A stretch of 37,106 nucleotides of DNA from the IMG/VR virus record IMGVR_UViG_3300047562_005136, positions 1 through 37,106 of that record. One strand, given 5' to 3'. The notes under the pieces were generated by a model that did no database searches, was not told the origin of the DNA, and saw only the letters and a program-made list of their open reading frames with translations. The position numbers and the translations under genes were made by a program. Below are positions 7,637 through 14,187 of this stretch, in pieces. The DNA comes from a virus. The first letter of the stretch is position 1; every line of letters starts with the position of its first letter.

Positions 7637-8318
7637 AATAAGCACCCTTGACCCGCGCCAACAAGTGGCCCGGATTTTTGAACAATACTTTGGTCAAAAG
7701 TTCACCGTGGACAGCATGACACCACACCAAGCGCGCCATATGTTACGGCGTGTGCGTTCTGCGCTGACCGAGCACCGTGCCACTACCAATGTGTGGCAGA
7801 GCGAGCACAACGGCAGCTACATCAAGCTGGTCATGATGGAACAGGCACTAGAGCGCCACATCGAAGCCTTCCCGGAAGCTACGCGCGCCATCATGGAAGA
7901 AACCGATGTGCAACAAGCGCAAGTGGTGCTGGCCGCCCAGGACATGGTAGACAAAGTGCAGAAAATGATCGAAGACATCTCTGAGATGCAGTACAAAGAA
8001 CTGCCGGCTCTTGTGGATTCGATCCGCAATCAGATTGGCACTGCCGAAGCCGACGCATTCAATCAGAGCGCCACTGCTGCTCTGCAAGGCCTGGTACAGA
8101 ACCTCCAAGGCAGCAAGACCCAGCTCGAGCAGAGCCAGGCCACCCTGACCGGTGAAGCTGCTATGGAACCCGAGGCCATGGCTGGTGCCGAAGCCGGTGC
8201 AGTGGGCGCGGCTCCTGTGCCGGGTGAAGAGGAAGTAGATCTCAGCCTTGACGCCAATCTGCCCGCCGAAGAACCCGAAGAAGAGCCCGCTGCCGATCTA
8301 GGTCGCGAGCGCCGTTAA
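7623..8318 (+). CDS. Acidic coiled-coil protein, possible head-core/internal protein
   Basis: 231 residues from the ATG at 7623 (an upstream in-frame TTG-type start would lie within the previous gene). Residues 5-165 are almost entirely helical. The C-terminal third is Ala/Gly/Glu/Pro-rich and very acidic (about 170-231, with repeated EEP, GEEE and PEEE). Helical bodies with acidic disordered ends are common in phage scaffold or head-core proteins, but the window lacks the capsid genes that would support this. Followed 11 nt later by a small gene that shares its orientation and style. Confidence 0.65.
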   Translation: MILNEISTLDPRQQVARIFEQYFGQKFTVDSMTPHQARHMLRRVRSALTEHRATTNVWQSEHNGSYIKLVMMEQALERHIEAFPEATRAIMEETDVQQAQVVLAAQDMVDKVQKMIEDISEMQYKELPALVDSIRNQIGTAEADAFNQSATAALQGLVQNLQGSKTQLEQSQATLTGEAAMEPEAMAGAEAGAVGAAPVPGEEEVDLSLDANLPAEEPEEEPAADLGRERR

Positions 8319-8329
8319 GCGGGGCCAAG

Positions 8330-8668
8330 ATGCGCCTGCGCGAGTTTGAAGAAGTCAAGGTCGAAGTACCCAGATTGATCGCGCTGGCGCAGTTCCTTAT
8401 CGGACGCGCCGAAGACACCGGCGCAGAAAAAAAAATCAGCACAGAAGCTTTCCTAAACATCGCCCATGACATGGGCATCAGCATCACTCGAGACAATCTC
8501 GTGAATCTGGCCAGTGAAGGCAAGATGGGTGAAGTCATAGCCAACGTCACACCCCAAGAAGTCATATTCAAAGGTGCAGATGATGTGTCCGGCATCACTG
8601 CACCAGGCCCAGATCAAAGCCAGAACATCGTGAAGAGCATGGCCAATCGCGCCAACCCCTTGACTTGA
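8330..8668 (+). CDS. Small phage protein with MRLREFEE start
   Basis: 112 residues. The N-terminus MRLREFEEVK is a recurring opening of small proteins in aquatic T4-like phages. Residues 15-60 are helical, and the C-terminus is flexible and ends NPLT. No function known. The stop codon overlaps the -35 box of the promoter for the next gene, marking the end of this transcription unit. Confidence 0.65.
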   Translation: MRLREFEEVKVEVPRLIALAQFLIGRAEDTGAEKKISTEAFLNIAHDMGISITRDNLVNLASEGKMGEVIANVTPQEVIFKGADDVSGITAPGPDQSQNIVKSMANRANPLT

Positions 8669-8693
8669 CACCCAGCGTCGCTCGTGCTATGCT
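8665..8693 (+). promoter_or_regulatory. Sigma70-type promoter, leaderless
   Basis: TTGACA (8665-8670), a 17-nt spacer, and TATGCT (8688-8693) with an extended -10 TGC. The expected transcription start, about 7 nt past the -10 box, falls on the A of the ATG at 8700, so the mRNA would have no leader. Confidence 0.75.
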
Positions 8694-8699
8694 TTAGGC

Positions 8700-9335
8700 A
8701 TGAGCGACATCGAACAATATTTTCTTCCCAACTGCGGTTATCTCATGCACCAGGTGCCTGAGCCGCTGCTCCAGTCTATCGATCGCGAAGTGCGAGAAAT
8801 TGAGCAGAATTTTGATGCGCATAGTGAGCAGAGCCACAACACTTATCTAGCTGGACATCTACGACATCAATATCTCCTGCAGAGTTGCATTCCGGATCTC
8901 GCGCCTTATGTGGAGATGTTGGCTCGAGAATATCAGAACCGTTTCAGCTACTACACACAACAGCATCTGGTGCACAAAGACAGCTGGGTCAATTTCCAGA
9001 GCCGCTACGAATTCAACCCTACCCATACACATGATGGTCTCATGAGCTACGTGATATGGCTACAGATACCGTATGATGTGGAACGAGAACTGGAGATCTA
9101 TAACGATGTAAACGGAGGCCGTCGCACATCAAGGTTTGAGTTTGTTTACACCAACACCTTGGGAAACAAACTCACACATGGTTTTGATGTATCACGTGAA
9201 TGGCAGGGCAGGATCTGTGTTTTTCCTGCCGAAATGATGCATCAGGTCAACCCATTCTATACCACGGATCAATTCCGCATCAGTGTCAGCGGTAATCTCG
9301 TCAGTCAGGGCGTGTTGCAATTCCGTGTTTTATAA
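8700..9335 (+). CDS. 2OG-Fe(II) oxygenase family protein
   Basis: 211 residues. Iron and cosubstrate residues expected for the family are present: H109-T-H111-D112 in NPTHTHDGLMSYVIWLQIPY, distal H181 in FPAEMMHQVNPFY, and R193 in FRISVSGNL. This pattern matches the phage-type 2OG oxygenase group; substrate unknown. It has its own strong host-like promoter and probably starts on a leaderless transcript, suggesting early expression. Its stop codon is inside the TATAAATA late promoter of iscU, so the two neighbours are under different temporal control. Unlike the oxygenase at 5654 it has a long helical N-terminal half. Confidence 0.8.
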   Translation: MSDIEQYFLPNCGYLMHQVPEPLLQSIDREVREIEQNFDAHSEQSHNTYLAGHLRHQYLLQSCIPDLAPYVEMLAREYQNRFSYYTQQHLVHKDSWVNFQSRYEFNPTHTHDGLMSYVIWLQIPYDVERELEIYNDVNGGRRTSRFEFVYTNTLGNKLTHGFDVSREWQGRICVFPAEMMHQVNPFYTTDQFRISVSGNLVSQGVLQFRVL

Positions 9336-9338
9336 ATA
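9331..9338 (+). promoter_or_regulatory. T4-late-type promoter for iscU
   Basis: A perfect TATAAATA, overlapping the stop of the oxygenase gene, 26 nt before the iscU ATG, which has AGAGG as ribosome binding site. Confidence 0.6.
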
Positions 9339-9363
9339 GCGGTACATTGACAGAGGTAAAGAC

Positions 9364-9747
9364 ATGGCCTATTCAGACAAAGTTATTGATCACTACGAAA
9401 ATCCCCGCAACGTTGGTAGCTTTGATAAGAACGACCCAGATATCGGTACCGGCATGGTGGGAGCACCGGCCTGCGGTGACGTGATGAAACTTCAGATAAA
9501 GGTGGACGAAAATGGCATCATATCCGATGCACGTTTTAAGACGTATGGGTGTGGTTCAGCGATCGCGAGCAGTTCGCTGGTTACGGAGTGGGTCAAAGGC
9601 AAGACTCTTGACGAAGCTGGTACTATCAGGAACACCGAAATCGCTGAAGAACTTGCGCTGCCGCCTGTCAAAATCCACTGCTCGATCCTTGCGGAAGATG
9701 CGATCAAGGCAGCGATAGAAGATTATCGCAACAAACACAGTGCCTAG
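9364..9747 (+). CDS. iscU: IscU iron-sulfur cluster scaffold
   Basis: 127 residues, the usual full length. The three cluster ligands are at the same numbers as in E. coli IscU: C37 (with D39 in APACGD), C63 (YGCGSAIASS) and C106, next to H105 (KIHCSILAEDA). The HscA recognition motif LPPVK is intact at 99-103. IscU assembles [2Fe-2S] and [4Fe-4S] clusters with host IscS as sulfur donor, then passes them on through HscA/HscB. No iscS is visible here, so the phage protein must use host partners. It is followed with no gap by a methyltransferase, and the same island carries iscA. Every key residue is present, so it is probably active. Confidence 0.95.
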   Translation: MAYSDKVIDHYENPRNVGSFDKNDPDIGTGMVGAPACGDVMKLQIKVDENGIISDARFKTYGCGSAIASSSLVTEWVKGKTLDEAGTIRNTEIAEELALPPVKIHCSILAEDAIKAAIEDYRNKHSA

Positions 9748-10380
9748 ATGATCACATCAACAAATCTCACTATCGATGTTTTTCACTCCGCACCGGTATT
9801 CCCAGGCAAGAAAGGCGACAAGACACGCAAACGCCATCTCGCCGCTGCACTAGAACAGGCGCGGCCAGATGGCCTGGTTGTAGAATTTGGAGTGTTCCAA
9901 GGATACACGCTGAACGTGTTAGCCCGACGTGTAACTCCCGATCAAGTGTGGGGGTTTGACAGTTTTGAAGGCTTGCCAGAAGATTGGCAGGTGTCAAGTA
10001 ATCAAGACTTGGCAGCAGGAACTTTTGCTGTAGACCGATTGCCCGAGGTAGAGACCAATGCTGAACTGGTGGTGGGATGGTTTTCGGACACTCTGCCGAT
10101 CTGGATGGAACGACACGCAGGACCGATGCGTCTGCTGCATGTTGATTGTGACCTATATTCCAGCGCTCGTTACATCCTTGACACGCTGAACAGTAGGATC
10201 TTGCCCGGAACGGTCATAGTGTTTGACGATATGTACAGTTGGTATGATCCCAGTTTTTATACAAACTGGGCCGATGGTGAGTTTCGTGCGCTGGCAGAAT
10301 GGTGCAAGGAATTTGATCGCGGATTTGAGCCGCTGTACCGTACCGACTATTTTCCCTGCTCGTTGATAGTGCGCAAATGA
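9748..10380 (+). CDS. TylF/MycF-like class I SAM methyltransferase
   Basis: 210 residues. SAM-dependent Rossmann motifs are clear: VVEFGVFQGYTLNVLA (motif I, about 44-59), WGFDSFEGLPEDW (about 68-80), LLHVDCDLYSSARYILDTL (about 129-147) and LPGTVIVFDDMYSW (about 152-165). The DxD and DD acidic residues are those that bind the divalent metal in the macrocin O-methyltransferase family. The likely reaction is O-methylation of a sugar or other small hydroxylated substrate. The ATG follows the iscU stop directly. The 3' end overlaps the convergent desaturase gene by 34 nt. Confidence 0.85.
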   Translation: MITSTNLTIDVFHSAPVFPGKKGDKTRKRHLAAALEQARPDGLVVEFGVFQGYTLNVLARRVTPDQVWGFDSFEGLPEDWQVSSNQDLAAGTFAVDRLPEVETNAELVVGWFSDTLPIWMERHAGPMRLLHVDCDLYSSARYILDTLNSRILPGTVIVFDDMYSWYDPSFYTNWADGEFRALAEWCKEFDRGFEPLYRTDYFPCSLIVRK

Positions 10381-11069
10381 GCTAATCGCAAGCTCTGTAA
10401 AATCTGTATCCACATCCACCCAATGTCGAATTCCCACCAGCGCCGGCTGAGTCGGGCGGCTGCCGGGCGTTCATGATGATTGTTGTGTAGCTCTTCACCG
10501 CCGATTATGATGCCCCAGGGCACGATGTTTCTTGAACAGTCCGGAGTGTCAGTATTGCGATAGCCCCACCAGTGGCCCACTCCGTTGACTACACCAGCAG
10601 CCCAGAACGGTATCCAGGCAACGATGGCGAGCCACATCACGATGCCCCAACCATGGAACACAGCAGTCAGTGCTATCAATAATGAAAGATAGCCGAGATT
10701 GGGGTATCGGCTGTAGACATTCTGTTCTATCCAGTCATCAGGCGTTCCACCACCTAGGCGTGCTACCATGGCTCGATCACGGGTGGTATCTGCATAGAGC
10801 CATGCTCCGCCAAACAGCACGCGCCATATGCCGTGAATCTGCGGTGAGTGCGGATCTTGATCTGTTTCGCACTTTTGATGGTGCAAGCGATGCACGGCCA
10901 CCCATTCACGTGTGACCATGCCTGTAGTGACCCATAGCCAAAATCTCATGAAGTGGCTCACTGCAGGGTGGAATGTCACCGATCTATGGGCTTGACTTCG
11001 GTGCAGATACAGCGTGACTGAAAGTATGGTGATATGCGTTATCACCAAAACGGTTAGGATCTCTAGCAT
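10347..11069 (-). CDS. Fatty-acid (acyl-CoA/acyl-lipid) desaturase
   Basis: 240 residues. The di-iron histidine boxes of membrane desaturases are all present: H23-RSQA-H28, H60-RL-H63-H64, H166 in NGVGHWWGY, and H195-NN-H198-H199. Hydrophobic segments at about 5-20, 40-50, 125-143 and 145-163 fit a membrane enzyme. It should put a double bond (Delta9-type) into acyl chains, needing O2 and an electron donor from the host. It is shorter than many family members (290-400 residues), missing N-terminal extensions only. It is a lone minus-strand gene with its own GATAAATA late-type promoter; its start is 53 nt from that of iscA, divergently. A phage desaturase would alter host membrane fluidity during infection. 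Confidence 0.9.
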   Translation of the reverse strand: MLEILTVLVITHITILSVTLYLHRSQAHRSVTFHPAVSHFMRFWLWVTTGMVTREWVAVHRLHHQKCETDQDPHSPQIHGIWRVLFGGAWLYADTTRDRAMVARLGGGTPDDWIEQNVYSRYPNLGYLSLLIALTAVFHGWGIVMWLAIVAWIPFWAAGVVNGVGHWWGYRNTDTPDCSRNIVPWGIIIGGEELHNNHHERPAAARLSRRWWEFDIGWMWIQILQSLRLAHLRTINEQGK

Positions 11070-11075
11070 TGTACA

Positions 11076-11083
11076 TATTTATC
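11076..11083 (-). promoter_or_regulatory. Late-type promoter for the desaturase
   Basis: On the minus strand this reads GATAAATA, one mismatch from the late consensus, 6 nt before the ATG at 11069. It abuts the -35 box of the oppositely directed iscA promoter. Confidence 0.45.
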
Positions 11084-11112
11084 TTGACATCAGGCACAAA
11101 CTACTGTAAAAT
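11084..11112 (+). promoter_or_regulatory. Sigma70-type promoter for iscA
   Basis: TTGACA (11084-11089), a 17-nt spacer and TAAAAT (11107-11112). Transcription should begin about 11119, only about 4 nt before the ATG at 11123, so the message is nearly leaderless. Confidence 0.75.
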
Positions 11113-11122
11113 AAATATTGTC

Positions 11123-11452
11123 ATGATCACTGTTACCGATATAGCAGCCGCTAAAATACAGAAGCAAATCGATAGCCGAGGTCGAGGCCTGGGCATCCGG
11201 GTGGGAGTGCGCACCACGGGCTGTTCGGGCCTAGCCTACACCCTGGAATTCGTGGATGTTGAGCAGGGTGCAGAACGTTGCATCGAGCACCACGATGTTA
11301 ATGGTGTGCGCATTTACATGGACCCCCGGCATCGTCCCTATCTCTACGGCATGACCTTGGATTACCAGCGAAAAGGCCTCAACGAAGGTTTTGAGTTCAT
11401 CAACCCCAATGAAAAGGATCGCTGCGGCTGCGGCGAGAGCTTCCGGGTTTGA
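11123..11452 (+). CDS. iscA: IscA/ErpA-type iron-sulfur carrier
   Basis: 109 residues from the ATG at 11123; an upstream in-frame ATG at 11069 would cross the promoter and is rejected. The three ligands of A-type carriers are present: C34 in TTGCSGLAYT, and C101/C103 in DRCGCGESF. The spacing and length match bacterial IscA (about 107 residues). It takes clusters from IscU and delivers them to target proteins. With the phage iscU 1.4 kb upstream this gives a scaffold plus carrier pair. Its TGA stop overlaps the TTG start of the next gene. ErpA or SufA would be alternative names; sequence alone does not separate them. Confidence 0.92.
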   Translation: MITVTDIAAAKIQKQIDSRGRGLGIRVGVRTTGCSGLAYTLEFVDVEQGAERCIEHHDVNGVRIYMDPRHRPYLYGMTLDYQRKGLNEGFEFINPNEKDRCGCGESFRV

Positions 11453-12144
11453 TAGTCGAACGCTTCAAATACTATCCCTGCACCCGCGTGTCAGAAGAAG
11501 GCAGGCGCCTGTATCAAACACCGGACGGAGATCGCTTGCCATCCGTGACCACGGTGTTGGATCGCACCAAACCCGAAGAATCGCGTCAGGCCCTAGCTGA
11601 GTGGCGGCGGCGCGTGGGTACAGAACGAGCCCAGCAGATCACTACCGAAGCAGCCAATCGTGGCACCCGCATGCACAGCTATCTCGAGCACTATGTCAAG
11701 ACCGGGGAGATCCGACCGGCTGGTACTAATCCTTTTGCCTGGGACAGTCATGCCATGGCGCAGACCGTGATCGAACAGGGTCTGGGCAAGGTCACTGAAT
11801 ACTGGGGAGTTGAAGTACCCTTGTATTTCCCACGCATTTACGCCGGGACTACCGACTGTGTGGGTTTGCACGAGGGACAAGAAGCCATCATGGATTTCAA
11901 GCAGACCAATCGTCCCAAGCGTTCGGAGTGGATCGATGATTATCGCTTACAGTTGGCAGCCTATGCGCTGGCACATAACGAAGTACATGGCACACGCATA
12001 CGCAAGGGCGTGATTTTGATGTGCGTAAGACCGGATCAGGACAGTGCCCCACAATATCAAGAATTCGTGATCGAGGGTGCGGAATTTGATCACTGGTGCG
12101 ACCAGTGGTGGCGCCGGCTTGAGCTGTACTATCTAACAAGCTAA
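11449..12144 (+). CDS. PD-(D/E)XK exonuclease, RecB/Cas4-like
   Basis: 231 residues. The start is TTG at 11449, which overlaps the iscA stop as TTGA; there is no other start before residue 75. The nuclease core is recognisable: an Asp in YAGTTDCVG (about 127-131), then IMDFKQT with D and K of the (D/E)XK pair (about 146-152), and the downstream QLAAYALA (about 168-175), matching motif Q/Y of RecB-like nucleases. It probably acts as a 5' or 3' DNA exonuclease in recombination or host DNA breakdown. The stop codon is inside the late-type promoter of the tail-fibre gene. Confidence 0.82.
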   Translation: MIVERFKYYPCTRVSEEGRRLYQTPDGDRLPSVTTVLDRTKPEESRQALAEWRRRVGTERAQQITTEAANRGTRMHSYLEHYVKTGEIRPAGTNPFAWDSHAMAQTVIEQGLGKVTEYWGVEVPLYFPRIYAGTTDCVGLHEGQEAIMDFKQTNRPKRSEWIDDYRLQLAAYALAHNEVHGTRIRKGVILMCVRPDQDSAPQYQEFVIEGAEFDHWCDQWWRRLELYYLTS

Positions 12145-12164
12145 ATACCAGATCACGAGGATCT
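12140..12164 (+). promoter_or_regulatory. Late-type promoter plus 5' stem-loop
   Basis: GCTAAATA (12140-12147) followed at once by AGATC (12150-12154), a 5-nt loop ACGAG, and GATCT (12160-12164). The hairpin partly hides the GAGG ribosome binding site (12157-12160) of the GTG start at 12169. Confidence 0.5.
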
Positions 12165-12168
12165 CACA

Positions 12169-13764
12169 GTGGCAATCGTACAAATTTCAAGGATACAGCA
12201 GCGCAAAGGGCTGCAGATCGACCTACCGCAGCTGGCTGGTGCAGAACTGGGCTGGAGCGTAGATGAGCGCAGGCTTTTTATTGGCAATGGCACGCTCGAA
12301 GAAGGCGCGCCAGTGGTGGGCAACACCGAGATACTCACCGAATTCAGCAACATACTGGCCTTTGACACCACCTATACCTACAAAGGCTCTGCAGCTGGCT
12401 ACGAAGTTCAGACCGGTCCAACCAACTCCCAGCCCGTGACTCAGAGTCTGCAGTCTCGGCTCGACTCGTTTGCAGTAATCACTGACTTTGGTGCCACAGG
12501 GGATGGTGTCACTGATGATACCGCAGCTATCAATCGCGCTTTGTTTCAGCTATACTGTCGACAGAGCAACCCGCAGATACGCCGAGGGCTGTTTTTTCCT
12601 GCAGGAGTATATCTCGTTACAGAATCCATACTGATACCACCCTATGCCTTGCTCTATGGCGAAGGTCCTTCAGCCAGTGTGATACGATTAGATGTGGCCA
12701 GTGACGTTAGCACGCTTAACGCCTATGTGGCTCGTACCGCTGATAGCCTGCAGCAATTTGGTGTCAACATAGGTGTAGGTTCAGCACAGCCACCTACTGA
12801 CATCACTGTATCAAACATGGGGTTTGAAAGCCTTCAGGAAACTGATATCTTTCTGGTAGACCAAGCCACGAATGTCCGCGTTGATAACACTACCTTTGTA
12901 GGCCCACTGAGTTCTACTAACATAGTGAATCCTCTTGAGCGTGGAGATATCGCTGGTCTTAGATTCAACAGCACTACTAATTTCGTTACCACCAATGTCA
13001 CTGTAGATTCTTGCCAGTTTACCAACACCACCTATGGCGTAGCCACCGGCGAACAGATCCGCAGTCTGCATGTCACTAACTGCAAATTTGATACGCTCTA
13101 CAACGGGGTGATACTAGGCGGCACCGGACTTGACAGTTCTATTGGTGGCCCTGCTGGCTGCGCTATCTTGCATAATCACTTTGACAACATCTACGAAGAA
13201 GGTGTGATATTTGACGGTGTGTTTACTAACATGACCGGCTATAACATGTTCTTTGACGTTGGCAATAGATTTGGAGGCGATACTGGTACACCATTCGCCC
13301 CTGTCATTGATATCAATAGGGAAAACAATGTCAGCCTGGGTGACATGTTTACTCGCACCGATGGTGCCGCCCAAACACACCCGCGCATTAGGCTCAACGA
13401 TCAGCAGAGTATCGCTGTGGATAACGGCAAGACACTGTTGTTGGGGACTTATCAGCGCGAAGCAGGTCTAACAGTAAGCCTCGGAGAAGGTGCATCTGGT
13501 GCGACTCTTTTCACAATCGATTTGTCATTGGCCAAAACTTTCAGTTTTGATTATCAAATCGTAAGGGACACGGCGTTTCGGACCGGGCGCTTTACAGTGG
13601 TTGGCGGATCGGGACTGATCTACAATGATGAATATCAAGAAAACGCCGTAACGGGTGTGACGTTTGCTGCCTCCCAGCTGGCCAGTATCATCACAGTTTC
13701 CTTTACTACGACCACCACTGGCGTCCAGCCTTTGTTAAGCTACAGCCTAAGCAATTTCCATTGA
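12169..13764 (+). CDS. Tail fibre/tailspike with beta-helix
   Basis: 531 residues, GTG start at 12169 behind GAGG. Residues 1-60 (IQQRKGLQIDLPQLAGAELGW, RRLFIGNGT) match the major-tropism-determinant N-terminal module that attaches fibres in many aquatic phages. Residues about 104-330 form a pectate-lyase-superfamily parallel beta-helix, opening with DFGATGDGVTDDTAAI (106-121) and FFPAGVYLVTESI. The C-terminal 150 residues are beta-rich. It probably binds or cleaves host surface polysaccharide. The message starts at a late-type promoter with a 5' hairpin. The following gene, overlapping its stop, may be a partner. Confidence 0.87.
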   Translation: MAIVQISRIQQRKGLQIDLPQLAGAELGWSVDERRLFIGNGTLEEGAPVVGNTEILTEFSNILAFDTTYTYKGSAAGYEVQTGPTNSQPVTQSLQSRLDSFAVITDFGATGDGVTDDTAAINRALFQLYCRQSNPQIRRGLFFPAGVYLVTESILIPPYALLYGEGPSASVIRLDVASDVSTLNAYVARTADSLQQFGVNIGVGSAQPPTDITVSNMGFESLQETDIFLVDQATNVRVDNTTFVGPLSSTNIVNPLERGDIAGLRFNSTTNFVTTNVTVDSCQFTNTTYGVATGEQIRSLHVTNCKFDTLYNGVILGGTGLDSSIGGPAGCAILHNHFDNIYEEGVIFDGVFTNMTGYNMFFDVGNRFGGDTGTPFAPVIDINRENNVSLGDMFTRTDGAAQTHPRIRLNDQQSIAVDNGKTLLLGTYQREAGLTVSLGEGASGATLFTIDLSLAKTFSFDYQIVRDTAFRTGRFTVVGGSGLIYNDEYQENAVTGVTFAASQLASIITVSFTTTTTGVQPLLSYSLSNFH

Positions 13765-14183
13765 AGCCAGACTTCGAGTCTAGACTATTGTCATGGATGA
13801 CATGCCGCCAGCAGGCGGTTAGTCTTCCTCTTAAGGATGCCTTGATGTTGGTAAATGAATGGTGGTTCCAACTGCCTTGGCAACCATACTATCTACACTG
13901 GGACGATCAAGCAGATTGGCCCGATCCCTGGCAATTATTGCAAGATAATATCTTCTGTGATCTTGCCCGTGCTCTGGGAATATGCTACACTTTGATCATG
14001 ATCGATCACGCGGACATCACGGATGTTGAATTGGTTTGCTGCAACGGCGTCAATTTAGTCCGGGTCAACGATGGAAAATATATACTGAATTACGAGTCTG
14101 GCTCCTGTGTAAATACCATCCTCGAGCCTGGACCAATCCAGAAACGCATCACTCAGCAGCAAATCAAGAACAGAATAGAGTAA
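13761..14183 (+). CDS. Unassigned protein after tail fibre
   Basis: 140 residues from TTG at 13761, which overlaps the tail-fibre stop as TTGA; an alternative ATG at 13797 gives 128 residues. It is Trp-rich at the N-terminus (WWFQLPWQPYYLHWDD, about 34-49), with Cys and Asp residues in the middle. No family recognised. Position after a fibre gene suggests a fibre accessory or assembly protein. An internal sigma70-like promoter (13963-13991) may serve nrdA. Confidence 0.65.
   Translation: MKPDFESRLLSWMTCRQQAVSLPLKDALMLVNEWWFQLPWQPYYLHWDDQADWPDPWQLLQDNIFCDLARALGICYTLIMIDHADITDVELVCCNGVNLVRVNDGKYILNYESGSCVNTILEPGPIQKRITQQQIKNRIE
13963..13991 (+). promoter_or_regulatory. Sigma70-type promoter inside gene, probably for nrdA
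   Basis: TTGCCC, a 17-nt spacer with an extended -10 TGC, and TACACT (13986-13991). It lies about 197 nt before the nrdA ATG, inside the preceding gene. The -10 matches the one used before the DNA ligase. Tentative because it is within coding sequence. Confidence 0.4.
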
Positions 14184-14187
14184 AACA

